Assembly: GCF_027533625.1 (NCBI RefSeq)
Contig: NZ_JAQAGZ010000018.1
Span: forward strand, 62,001-126,000
Direction of reading: 5' to 3'
Length of the DNA: 64,000 nucleotides
Source of the DNA: Paenibacillus gyeongsangnamensis
GTDB taxonomy: Bacteria; Bacillota; Bacilli; Paenibacillales; NBRC-103111
The position numbers and the translations under genes were made by a program. The notes beneath the pieces were generated by a model. That model did no database searches and had not been told where the DNA came from. It saw only the letters and a list, made by a program, of their open reading frames with translations. Positions 35,471 through 43,698 of this stretch are shown here, one piece after another. Each line of letters starts with the position of its first letter. Positions within the stretch are counted from its first letter, which is position 1.

Positions 35471-36805
35471 TTATTTCGATTTGTCTTTATCGATGATCGC
35501 CTGCAGCTCTTTGTTCGCCTGCTCGGCGGCCGCTTTAATATCTTCGCCTGTCATCGCCTTCAGTACGATGGCGCCTACCGCGTCGCGGGCTTCGCCTACG
35601 CTGATGACGGTCGGACGGTCATGGTCGACGCCGCCCTTGGACGATTCCTTGATGACCGGTACGAGGTCGGCCGGGAAGCCGGTCGTGCCTTCCGGTTTAT
35701 CCCATACGGACATCCGGGCGCCCGGGTTTCCTTTTTGCTGCGTCTGAAGCACGATTTCTTTGCTTGTCGCCCACTTAATGAACTCCCAAGCCGCGTCTTT
35801 GTTCGCGGACTTCGAATTCATCGCAAGACCCCAGGAAGTGATGTTGTACGGCTTGGAGCCGGCGGAACCGCTAGGGAATACCGCGAAGCCCACTTTGTCG
35901 GCGATCGTCGATTTCGACGGATCGGTCGCATTCTGATAGATCGAGTTCGCATCGGTGTAGAACGCTACTTTGCCTTGAGCGAAGATGCCGATCGCCTGCG
36001 GCCAGGACATGTTGAGCACGCCCGGAGGGCCGTAGTTTTTGAGCAGATCGGCGTAGGTCGAGAACGCCTTGATCGCTTCCGGCGTGTTGACCGTCGCTTT
36101 GCCGTCCTTCATGAAGTCCGCGCCTTCCGAGTAGAGGAACGACGAGACCTGCGTGATGAGCGGTGAACGCTGACCGCGGGCCACGAAGCCGTACATTTCG
36201 TTCTTCGGATCATGCAGCTTCTTGACGGCGGCGACGAGTTCGTCCATTGTTTTCGGAACGGCGATGCCGGCTTTTTGCAGCAGATCCTTGCGGTAATAAA
36301 GAATTTCCTGCTCCGTGATGATCGGAACGCCGGCCAGCTTCTTGTCTACGGTTGTAGAGCTGACCGCCGCCTTGGTGAAATCGCCGAAATCATAGCTCGG
36401 GTCCTTCGATACGTAGTCGTCGAGCGGTTGAACCCAGCCGTTCTTGTAAAAGAGCTGGCCCTCCTGCAGCGGGCGGTACATGAACACGTCCGGGGTCGTC
36501 GATCCGGTCGTAAACTGGACGGTCAGCTTCTGTGTCAGCTGGTCCTCGAAGAAGCTCTGCACTTCCACCTTCATGCCCGTCTGCTCTTCAAACTTCGGCA
36601 GCAGCGGCTTGATCGCTTCGCCCCACGGATGGTTGGCGGTCACGAGCGTTAACGTCTTGCCTTGAAACGGTTTGGCGGCTGGAGCGCCTTGTCCCTGCGC
36701 GCCTCCGGACGGTGCATTGTTTCCGCCGCCGCAGGCTGCCAGCATGCCGGTTGCCATCACAGTCGTAAGCCCTACGCCGAGTAAGCGCTTTACGGATGTT
36801 TTCAT
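35471..36805 (-). CDS. CUT1 sugar-binding lipoprotein
   Basis: This 444-residue lipoprotein has a signal peptide with lipobox MLAAC (Cys25), a Gly/Ala/Pro linker, then an SBP_bac_1 fold. Typical features are LVTANHPWGEAIKPLLPKFEEQTG, PDVFMYRP, EQEILYYRKDLLQKAGI and the C-terminal AWEFIKWATS. It captures an oligosaccharide outside the cell for the two following permeases. The ligand is unknown. First gene of the operon with the YesM/YesN-type pair. Confidence 0.9.
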   Translation of the reverse strand: MKTSVKRLLGVGLTTVMATGMLAACGGGNNAPSGGAQGQGAPAAKPFQGKTLTLVTANHPWGEAIKPLLPKFEEQTGMKVEVQSFFEDQLTQKLTVQFTTGSTTPDVFMYRPLQEGQLFYKNGWVQPLDDYVSKDPSYDFGDFTKAAVSSTTVDKKLAGVPIITEQEILYYRKDLLQKAGIAVPKTMDELVAAVKKLHDPKNEMYGFVARGQRSPLITQVSSFLYSEGADFMKDGKATVNTPEAIKAFSTYADLLKNYGPPGVLNMSWPQAIGIFAQGKVAFYTDANSIYQNATDPSKSTIADKVGFAVFPSGSAGSKPYNITSWGLAMNSKSANKDAAWEFIKWATSKEIVLQTQQKGNPGARMSVWDKPEGTTGFPADLVPVIKESSKGGVDHDRPTVISVGEARDAVGAIVLKAMTGEDIKAAAEQANKELQAIIDKDKSK

Positions 36806-37024
36806 CTTCGTTATCCTCCCTTAAGCTGTTGGCCGAGCTGCCTTCGTTCGGCCTGCCCCCTGTTTTGCGTTGTTTTTGTTGATAGACTAAGCTTAAGCGA
36901 TCTTAGCGTTCGAAGAAATAACGGAGATTAAACATCGATAACGCGAAATGAATGAAAACGTACCTCGTACATAAACATGAGTATTCACGCTATTTCAGGT
37001 ACGGTGGGGAGGTTAGCGAAAGCG

Positions 37025-39079
37025 ATGCGGGAGGAACGGAAGCGGAAGGATGGGCAGGCGGCTGAAGGTTCTCCGCCGGAAGGGGAAGCCCGGAGCAGGA
37101 CTGCGGGGATGGAGAAACAAAGTTCAGGAGGGACGGGTCGGACGGATGAGACGGCGGCGAATGGACGAGGCTTTCCCCGTGCTGCTCCGCTGCTGCTTCA
37201 AGCGCGTGAAGCGATGGAACGACTCGTTCGCGAGCTGCTGGAGCGGCAGGCGGGTGACGGATCGTGGCGGTATTGCTTTGAGATGGGGTCGATGACGGAC
37301 GCCTTCATGATCATCGCAAGCCGGGCGCTTGGGTTTGAAGACGATGCGTTGATCGGGCGGCTTTGCCAGCGGATCCTGCGGAAGCAAAGCCCCGGAGGCG
37401 GCTGGAAGCTGTTCGCGGATGATGAAGCGGAGGGAAATTTGGACGCTTCCGCCGAAGCTTACTGCGCTTTAAGCCTGTCCGGCTGCGTTCCTGCGAGCAG
37501 TGAAGCAATGCAACGGGCCGAGCGGTTTATCCGGAAGAAGGGCGGGCTGAGACAGGTAAGAAGCCTGCTGACCAAGCTGATGCTCGCTGTGGTCGGCGCT
37601 TCCCGCTGGCCGGAGGCGGCGCCCGTGCCGATCGAGCTGCTTCTGCTGCCTCCTTCCTTCCCGCTCAGCTTGTATGACTTCTCCGGGTTTGGCCGCGTTC
37701 ATTTGGTTCCGGCACTGATCTTGGCGGACCGCCGGTTTGTTGTGCCGCTGCCCGGCCTGCCGGACTGGTCGCCCGTTCAGAGCGCGGAAGGGGTCCGGTC
37801 CGTTTCCGATCCTTGGAGCGAACTTCAGCTTAGCCGGCACCGGTCCCTCCTTCAGCTACTGCAGCAGCATGGGCCGAAGCTGGCGGAAACTCAGGAGCAG
37901 CTGCACGCGAAGGCGGTGCAAGCTGCGGAAAGGTTCATGCTGGAGCGCATCGAGCCCGACGGGATGCTGTACAGCTATGCAAGCGCAACGTTTCTTATGA
38001 TCTTCGCGCTGCTGGCTCTCGGCTATGACAAGCAGGATGCCGTACTGCGAAACGCATGGGAAGGCATGCGCCGGTGGGCCTGCTACGGGGACGGCGAGGC
38101 CCACATCCAGAACTCGGGCTGCACCGTCTGGGATACGGCGCTGATCGCGCATGCCTTGCAGGAGGCGGGTGTGGCAAGCGATCATCCTGCCATCCGGCAA
38201 GCCTCCTCGTACTTGCTGTCCCGGCAGCATACCCGGTTCGGGGACTGGAAGCTGCACGCCCCGTCCGGCACACAGCCGGGGGGCTGGGGCTTCTCCGACG
38301 GAAACACCCGCTTCCCGGATGTGGACGATACGACCGCGGCGCTGCGGGCGCTGAAGCCTTCGGCGGCGGGGCAAGATGCCTGGAACCGGGGGCTGCAGTG
38401 GGTGGTCGCGATGCAAAACGCCGATGGGGGCTGGCCCGCGTTTGAGCGGGCTACGGACCTTGAGCTTTTGTCCTGGCTGCCTATCGACGGCGCGGAATTC
38501 GCTGCCGTCGACCCTTCCTCGGCCGATCTTACGGGCCGGGCTTTACAGTTCCTTGGGACCTTTGCCGGCCTACGCCGCAATCTTTCTATCATACGCCGCG
38601 GCACGGAGTGGCTCTTGCAGCATCAGGAGCCGGACGGCTCCTGGTACGGACGCTGGGGCATCTGCTACCTGTACGGAACGTGGGCGGCACTGACAGGTTT
38701 AGCCGCAGCCGGACTGCCGCCGGAGCACGAGGCGATCGCCAAAGCCGCCGATTGGCTGCGCAAGACGCAAAACGCCGACGGCAGCTGGGGTGAATCGTGC
38801 CGCAGCGACCGTCAGCGCCGGTATGTTCCTCTTGGCTCGGGCACGCTGTCCCAAACGGCTTGGGCCGTCGATGCCCTGATCTCGGTAAGCGTGAAGTCTT
38901 CACCCGAGCTGGAGCGTGGCGTCCGCTGGCTGTCCGAAGCCCGCCTCCGGCCGCCGCACTGGACGGACAGCTATCCTACGGGCTCCGGATTGCCGGGTAC
39001 CTTTTACATTCGTTATCACAGCTATAACACGATTTGGCCGCTTCTTGCATTGGCCCATTATATCCGTAAATTCGGGTAG
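37025..39079 (+). CDS. sqhC: SqhC-like triterpene/sesquarterpene cyclase
   Basis: This protein of about 684 residues closely follows B. subtilis SqhC and squalene-hopene cyclases. It has QW-type repeats (GDGSWRYCFE, NADGGWPAFE, PDGSWYGRWGICYLYGTW, NADGSWGESC), the catalytic DXDD motif in FPDVDDTTAAL, and the C-terminal FYIRYHSYNTIWPLL. In B. subtilis the enzyme cyclises tetraprenyl-beta-curcumene to sporulenol; squalene is an alternative substrate. The enzyme acts at the membrane. A hydrophilic N-terminal extension of roughly 50 residues is extra. The start is uncertain: ATG 37025 has GGGGAGG 12 nt upstream, while ATG 36977 has none. No isoprenoid genes are adjacent. Confidence 0.85.
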   Translation: MREERKRKDGQAAEGSPPEGEARSRTAGMEKQSSGGTGRTDETAANGRGFPRAAPLLLQAREAMERLVRELLERQAGDGSWRYCFEMGSMTDAFMIIASRALGFEDDALIGRLCQRILRKQSPGGGWKLFADDEAEGNLDASAEAYCALSLSGCVPASSEAMQRAERFIRKKGGLRQVRSLLTKLMLAVVGASRWPEAAPVPIELLLLPPSFPLSLYDFSGFGRVHLVPALILADRRFVVPLPGLPDWSPVQSAEGVRSVSDPWSELQLSRHRSLLQLLQQHGPKLAETQEQLHAKAVQAAERFMLERIEPDGMLYSYASATFLMIFALLALGYDKQDAVLRNAWEGMRRWACYGDGEAHIQNSGCTVWDTALIAHALQEAGVASDHPAIRQASSYLLSRQHTRFGDWKLHAPSGTQPGGWGFSDGNTRFPDVDDTTAALRALKPSAAGQDAWNRGLQWVVAMQNADGGWPAFERATDLELLSWLPIDGAEFAAVDPSSADLTGRALQFLGTFAGLRRNLSIIRRGTEWLLQHQEPDGSWYGRWGICYLYGTWAALTGLAAAGLPPEHEAIAKAADWLRKTQNADGSWGESCRSDRQRRYVPLGSGTLSQTAWAVDALISVSVKSSPELERGVRWLSEARLRPPHWTDSYPTGSGLPGTFYIRYHSYNTIWPLLALAHYIRKFG

Positions 39080-39105
39080 ATGCGGAGGGCGGTCGGACTT
39101 ATTCG

Positions 39106-39373
39106 CTAGGGCTTGTTCGGCTCCCGCTCCATCTGCTTGTATACCTTCAGCAGCTTCGCGACGGGGATGCCGTCGATCGTCATCCCCTCCGAACGGCAGT
39201 GGCGCAGCGCCACCCCGCTCGTCGATCGTCATCCCCTCCGAACGGCAGTGGCGCAGCGCCACCCCGCTTAAGTCGCAATCCGCGAACACGGCGCCCGGAA
39301 ACGCGCAATTCAAGAACCTGAGCGGCTTCGGCCGCTGCCCCTCGCGGTAATCCGGATGCCAGTCCGGAGGCAT
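39106..39373 (-). pseudogene. Small pentapeptide-repeat-like gene frameshifted by a 49-bp tandem duplication
   Basis: From the ATG at 39373 (AGGAGATC upstream) the frame encodes FLNCAFPGAVFADCDLSGV and ALRHCRSEGMTID, typical of pentapeptide-repeat proteins. It then hits a perfect 49-bp tandem duplication (39171-39219 and 39220-39268). Removing one copy restores a clean 72-residue protein ending GIPVAKLLKVYKQMEREPN before the stop at 39106, the usual end of this family. With both copies the frame shifts and reads through into the cyclase gene's antisense strand. Either a very recent inactivating duplication or an assembly error. Confidence 0.8.
39171..39268. repeat. Perfect 49-bp tandem duplication
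   Basis: Two identical copies of 49 bp. Each contains the inverted repeat GTGGCGCAGCGCCAC, which could promote replication slippage. The length is not a multiple of three. Confidence 0.97.
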
Positions 39374-39403
39374 TGTTGATCTCCTGGTACCCTCCCTAAA
39401 ACG

Positions 39404-39428
39404 AAAAAACCGGACCGAAGTCCGGTTT
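39404..39428 (-). terminator. Terminator of the eight-gene importer operon
   Basis: Stem AAACCGGAC/GTCCGGTTT with a CGAA tetraloop and T6 on the minus strand, 44 bp past the last permease gene. Confidence 0.85.
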
Positions 39429-39471
39429 CCTCTGCCGTACGACAACCGCGTTCATGCGGCTCCGAATGCTG

Positions 39472-40446
39472 CTACTCCACCAATCCCGTGCGCTCTACGC
39501 CTTCCACGAACCAACGCTGCGCGAAGGTGTAGACGACCAGCACCGGCATGATGATGAGGAACGAAGCCGCCATCTTGATCGGCTCCGCAAAGATGCTCGG
39601 GCCGGATTGCTCCGCCTCCGCGGACATCGCCGCCGCCAATCGGGATAACGAAATGGAGAGCGGCACCTCCTTAGCTCCGAACATGTACATCGACGGGTAA
39701 TAGAAATCGTTCCAGTTCCACACGAACGAGAACAGGAAAACGACGATGATCGCCGAGGTCGAAATCGGCAGCATCACGCGGAAAAATACGCGGAACACGC
39801 TGGCGCCGTCAATCTTGGCCGCTTCCTCCAGCTCCTTCGGCAGCGTCGAGAAGAACTGTCGGAAGATGATGACGAACAGTGCGCCCTTCAGTCCGTGGCC
39901 GAAGATGCCGGGAATGATCATCGGCAGGTACGTGTTGATCCAGCCCAGCTGCTTGAACAGTAGGATCGACGGAAGAATCGTCACCTGCGGCGGCATCACG
40001 AAGGTAAAGATCAAGCAAACGAACCAAAACTTCTTCAAAGGAAAATCCAGCCTTGCAAACGCATAGCCCGCAATCGCGCAGGAGACGACCTGCAGCACCG
40101 CCACCGATAGGGATACCGTCATGCTGATCGTAAACCCGCTAGGGTACTTCAGCAGCCGGAACGCTTCCTGCAGATGTCCCCAGAACAGGGAACGCGGCAC
40201 CCAAATGACGGCCGGGTCCAGCAAATTGCCGGCATCCTTGACCATGGTTGTAGCCATATAAATGATCGGCTTGATGTAAATAAACGCGGTATCGACGAGA
40301 ATCAGATACATGAACAGCCGGAAGATCAGCCCTTTATCCGCTTCCTTCCCTAGCAGCACATTCCGGGTGGACAGCAAGAGCTTGCGGGAATTGAGTCCCG
40401 AAGCGGACAAGCGCCGGTTCCGGATAATATCGATCATTCGCTCCAT
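39472..40446 (-). CDS. CUT1 ABC importer, MalG-type permease (second pair)
   Basis: This 324-residue permease has six membrane helices and the EAA loop LPKELEEAAKIDGASVFRVFF. An N-terminal extension of about 45 residues is longer than usual. The ATG at 40446 has AAGGAGG 9 nt upstream. It is the last gene of the eight-gene leftward operon and pairs with the permease immediately upstream. Confidence 0.88.
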   Translation of the reverse strand: MERMIDIIRNRRLSASGLNSRKLLLSTRNVLLGKEADKGLIFRLFMYLILVDTAFIYIKPIIYMATTMVKDAGNLLDPAVIWVPRSLFWGHLQEAFRLLKYPSGFTISMTVSLSVAVLQVVSCAIAGYAFARLDFPLKKFWFVCLIFTFVMPPQVTILPSILLFKQLGWINTYLPMIIPGIFGHGLKGALFVIIFRQFFSTLPKELEEAAKIDGASVFRVFFRVMLPISTSAIIVVFLFSFVWNWNDFYYPSMYMFGAKEVPLSISLSRLAAAMSAEAEQSGPSIFAEPIKMAASFLIIMPVLVVYTFAQRWFVEGVERTGLVE

Positions 40447-40462
40447 GCGTACTTCCTCCTTT

Positions 40463-41329
40463 CTATCGGCCTCCGCCGGAAGCCTTGGCAAATCGGCTGA
40501 AGATCAGAATCGCTATTCCCATGAATATGAGAACGATGACAAAGTAGATCCACGCCAAAGCGCTTGAAAGCCCGTAGTTGGATGTATTGACCTTGCTGAT
40601 GATCGGATTCGACGGATAGGTGAACAAGTCCACTACCGTATAGATCAGGTTAAGGAAGATGAATGGCGCGAGGCCCGGCAGCGTGATCTTCCAGAAGGTC
40701 TCCCAAGGGTCCGCCCCGTCGATGCGCGCCGCTTCGTATACCGAAGCGGAGATCGTCTGGCGTCCCGCCAGGAAGATCAGAATCTGTACGCCGGAATACC
40801 ACAGCACGATGACGAAGGAGTTGATGATCGCCATGATCGGCTTGGACCAAGTGGTCGGCAAATACGTATTCAAGAAAGAGCCCACATCGAAATCTTGAAT
40901 GAAAGCGAGGGTGCCTTCTCCCTGGGTTATAAACTCCTGAATGATTTGACCGGACGAGAAAATGACAGGCAAGAAGAAAATGACCCGGAAAAAGCCCCGC
41001 CCCAGAAATTTCTGGTTCAGCAAAATCGCCACCAGGAGCGAGAACACGACGATGACCGGAATCATCATGAGCGCCTGTTTCAGGAACGGGAGCAAATCGT
41101 TGTAAAGCAATCCCCCGTCCGCCAACAAAATTTCACGGTAATATTGGAAGCCGACCGGCGTGTATTCGATCCCGCTGGCCGTAATTTTGACCCGTTGGAA
41201 GCTCATATAGAACGAGTAGCCCAGAGGGAAAGCGATGAACGCCAGGAAACCGAACACCCAAGGGGCGATGAACAGAGACCCTTCGAGCTGCCGAAGGGCG
41301 ACGGCGTTCAATCGGAATTTGCGATTCAT
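40463..41329 (-). CDS. CUT1 ABC importer, MalF-type permease (second pair)
   Basis: This 288-residue permease has six membrane helices and an EAA-like loop SVYEAARIDGADPWETFWKI. The 5' end overlaps the DUF5696 gene by 4 bp (ATGA), indicating coupling. It forms a second permease pair in an operon that already has one. Confidence 0.88.
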   Translation of the reverse strand: MNRKFRLNAVALRQLEGSLFIAPWVFGFLAFIAFPLGYSFYMSFQRVKITASGIEYTPVGFQYYREILLADGGLLYNDLLPFLKQALMMIPVIVVFSLLVAILLNQKFLGRGFFRVIFFLPVIFSSGQIIQEFITQGEGTLAFIQDFDVGSFLNTYLPTTWSKPIMAIINSFVIVLWYSGVQILIFLAGRQTISASVYEAARIDGADPWETFWKITLPGLAPFIFLNLIYTVVDLFTYPSNPIISKVNTSNYGLSSALAWIYFVIVLIFMGIAILIFSRFAKASGGGR

Positions 41330-43698
41330 GGTGTCTTCCCTCCCGTCACGACGATGAAATCTTGCCCCGGCACTTTCAGGTTGCCGTTCGTATAAGTTTC
41401 CGCATTATAGTTGATGACGATCCGTTTGCCGCCCTCATACACGACTTCCTTCACATTCGGCGCGAGCGTACGGTGACCGACGATCGCCTTGTTCTGCACG
41501 TCGCCGAGCGCCTGATTGAACCGCTGGTACTCTTCGACGGCTTTCGCTTCCCAATCCCGGTAGTTCATGCTGTAATACCAGATGCCGTAGGCTCCCTTCA
41601 TCGCACCGGACGGAGCGTTCGTGAATACGAAGGACGGATACGCGCCGTATTCGATCGCTCTCAGGAATTCGGACTGATATTGATCCCGCAGATTGGCCCA
41701 GTTGGACGTATACGTGATCAGGCCGTGAAGCGCGATTTGCGTGAAAGGAATACTTTCGTCTACGAACAAATCGTAGGAGAAATCCTCGGGCAAACGGTGC
41801 AGATGGGTTACATTGGACAGCGTGTAGAAGTTCGGTCTCTCTATGCTGACGCCTCCCAGCGTATCCAGCGTTTCTTTGAGCATCGCGTTCTGGGTCTTCA
41901 TCTCTTCGGTCCGGCTCGCCTTGTAACGGTCATTGAAATCGGTATCGAGGTAGCGGCCGACACCGTCCTCGAAATAAATGCCGTCCACGCCGAGCCCTTT
42001 ATACTGCTTCAAATCATTGCTGAGCACGGAAGCCGCGAATTTCGTACTCATCAGCGTGATCGTATCGCGGTTATTGAAGTTCTCGAATGTCAGCAGGCGG
42101 CCCGCCAGATTGCGCATGCCGTCGTATCGGGGGCTGAAGCCGTTGCCTTGCGTATTGTTCAGCGTATAGTTGGCCGTCAGGAATACCGGTATTTTGAGCG
42201 AATGAGCGAACTGGATGAACTGCTTCATCCCGTCGCCTCCCCCAATCCGCGAATCGACCGGGAATACTTGGCCGTAAGAGCTGTAGCCGTCCTTTTGCCA
42301 GCCGGAATACTGAATGGACATATTCTCAATCCCCAGGCCGTACAGCCGCTTGACCATTTCCATGGCCTCGGAGGTCGTAGTCCCTTTCAAATATGCGTCC
42401 CAAAGCAGCCCTTGCTTGCGGTCCGCGCCGACGATATCGAGGTAGAAGGGAACCTTCGGACTGTCTGCTTTGACCGGTTTTAGCCCCTTCTCTTTCATCA
42501 AATAATCGCGGTATTTCAAGGCCATGCCTACGTAATCGTTCTTCCCCTGCTCGAGCGGATAATAGCGCATCGCACGCTGGGGCACCTTAAACATCTCTTT
42601 ACTGTAGGTGTAAAAGCCCGCATTGCCCTTCTGGCTCGTATTCTGGAAAAATTTGATCCGGTACTGCCACTCCGAAGTGATCCAGTTCGAACCGCCGAAA
42701 GCGCCGGAAGGCGATGCGAAAAGCTTGGAGTATTCTTCGCCGCCGGTCATGACCGCAACGAACGCCGAGCTGCCGGATTTCATGCCGAATACAGGCATGG
42801 TGACCTTCTGACGCTGCGTTCTTTCGTTAAAATAAGAAATATCGCTGCCGTACAGATTTTCCCGGTATACCGACTTGTCGTTGCTGCGGTTCACCTTGAA
42901 GTGGATAAGCGCTCCCGATCCGTCGGGAAGCACGATATATCCGTCTTGGCCCGAGGACGGCTCCGCGCCGAACATCGGATAAAGCTTCAAGTTCAGGAGG
43001 CTGAACTTCCCTTCCTTGATCCCGTCGTCGATAATTTTAGTTTCTACATATTCGGCGGCCAGCTTGACTTCAACCGGAATTTTGAACTGCGTTCCGCCGA
43101 AGCTGAACGTAACCTTGAACCCGTCCTGCGTTTTCTGAAAGCCCTCCAGCGTGCCTTTATCCTCAAGCCAGCTGATGATCTTCGGCTGCGACTTGAAATT
43201 CGCCATGTCGATGTATTCGATCATGATCGGCGAACGCAGGTTGTTCCTCCACGTGCCGGTGATCGTTTCCTTCGGCCAATAGTCCGGGTCCGGAAAGGAG
43301 CGGTATACCTGTCCGCTGCGTTTGTCCTCCAGCTTGAAGTGAGCCGTCGTGCTGTCGACCAGGAGCCTTAGACTCGCATTCTCGGCAGCCAAAGTGAACT
43401 TGCCGTCATCCGGCAGCTCGTTCCTCGCGTTCGCCGGCGGTGCCGCGGCTTGCTGCGGCGCGGGCTGGGCATCAGCCGGCGCAGCCGGCTGCTGACCTGC
43501 CGCAGGCTGCTGCGCGGTCTGACCCGCCGCCGGCTGCTGCTGCCCTGCGGCTGGCTGCGGCGCGGCTTGGCCTGCCGCCGGAGCGTTGTTATCGGCCGCA
43601 CGGAGCAGCGGAACCGCTTGGAAGGTGAGTAGCGATGCGCAGAGCACGGAAGCTGCAGTGATGACGGTCAGCTTCGTTTTTTTGCTTATGCGGCTCAT
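41326..43698 (-). CDS. Large secreted DUF5696 protein, glycoside-hydrolase-like
   Basis: This 790-residue protein has a signal peptide (about 1-34, ending LLRA), a low-complexity Pro/Ala/Gln linker (about 36-95), and then a domain I assign to DUF5696. The second half reads like a TIM barrel: YLDIVGADRKQGLLWDAY, VDGIYFEDGVGRYLDTDFN and YDLFVDESIPF place acidic residues at strand ends, as in retaining or alpha-galactosidase-like glycosidases. No enzymatic activity is known to me. GGAGGTGA precedes the ATG at 43698. It sits between the NHL/Yip1 gene and the second permease pair. Confidence 0.75.
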   Translation of the reverse strand: MSRISKKTKLTVITAASVLCASLLTFQAVPLLRAADNNAPAAGQAAPQPAAGQQQPAAGQTAQQPAAGQQPAAPADAQPAPQQAAAPPANARNELPDDGKFTLAAENASLRLLVDSTTAHFKLEDKRSGQVYRSFPDPDYWPKETITGTWRNNLRSPIMIEYIDMANFKSQPKIISWLEDKGTLEGFQKTQDGFKVTFSFGGTQFKIPVEVKLAAEYVETKIIDDGIKEGKFSLLNLKLYPMFGAEPSSGQDGYIVLPDGSGALIHFKVNRSNDKSVYRENLYGSDISYFNERTQRQKVTMPVFGMKSGSSAFVAVMTGGEEYSKLFASPSGAFGGSNWITSEWQYRIKFFQNTSQKGNAGFYTYSKEMFKVPQRAMRYYPLEQGKNDYVGMALKYRDYLMKEKGLKPVKADSPKVPFYLDIVGADRKQGLLWDAYLKGTTTSEAMEMVKRLYGLGIENMSIQYSGWQKDGYSSYGQVFPVDSRIGGGDGMKQFIQFAHSLKIPVFLTANYTLNNTQGNGFSPRYDGMRNLAGRLLTFENFNNRDTITLMSTKFAASVLSNDLKQYKGLGVDGIYFEDGVGRYLDTDFNDRYKASRTEEMKTQNAMLKETLDTLGGVSIERPNFYTLSNVTHLHRLPEDFSYDLFVDESIPFTQIALHGLITYTSNWANLRDQYQSEFLRAIEYGAYPSFVFTNAPSGAMKGAYGIWYYSMNYRDWEAKAVEEYQRFNQALGDVQNKAIVGHRTLAPNVKEVVYEGGKRIVINYNAETYTNGNLKVPGQDFIVVTGGKTP

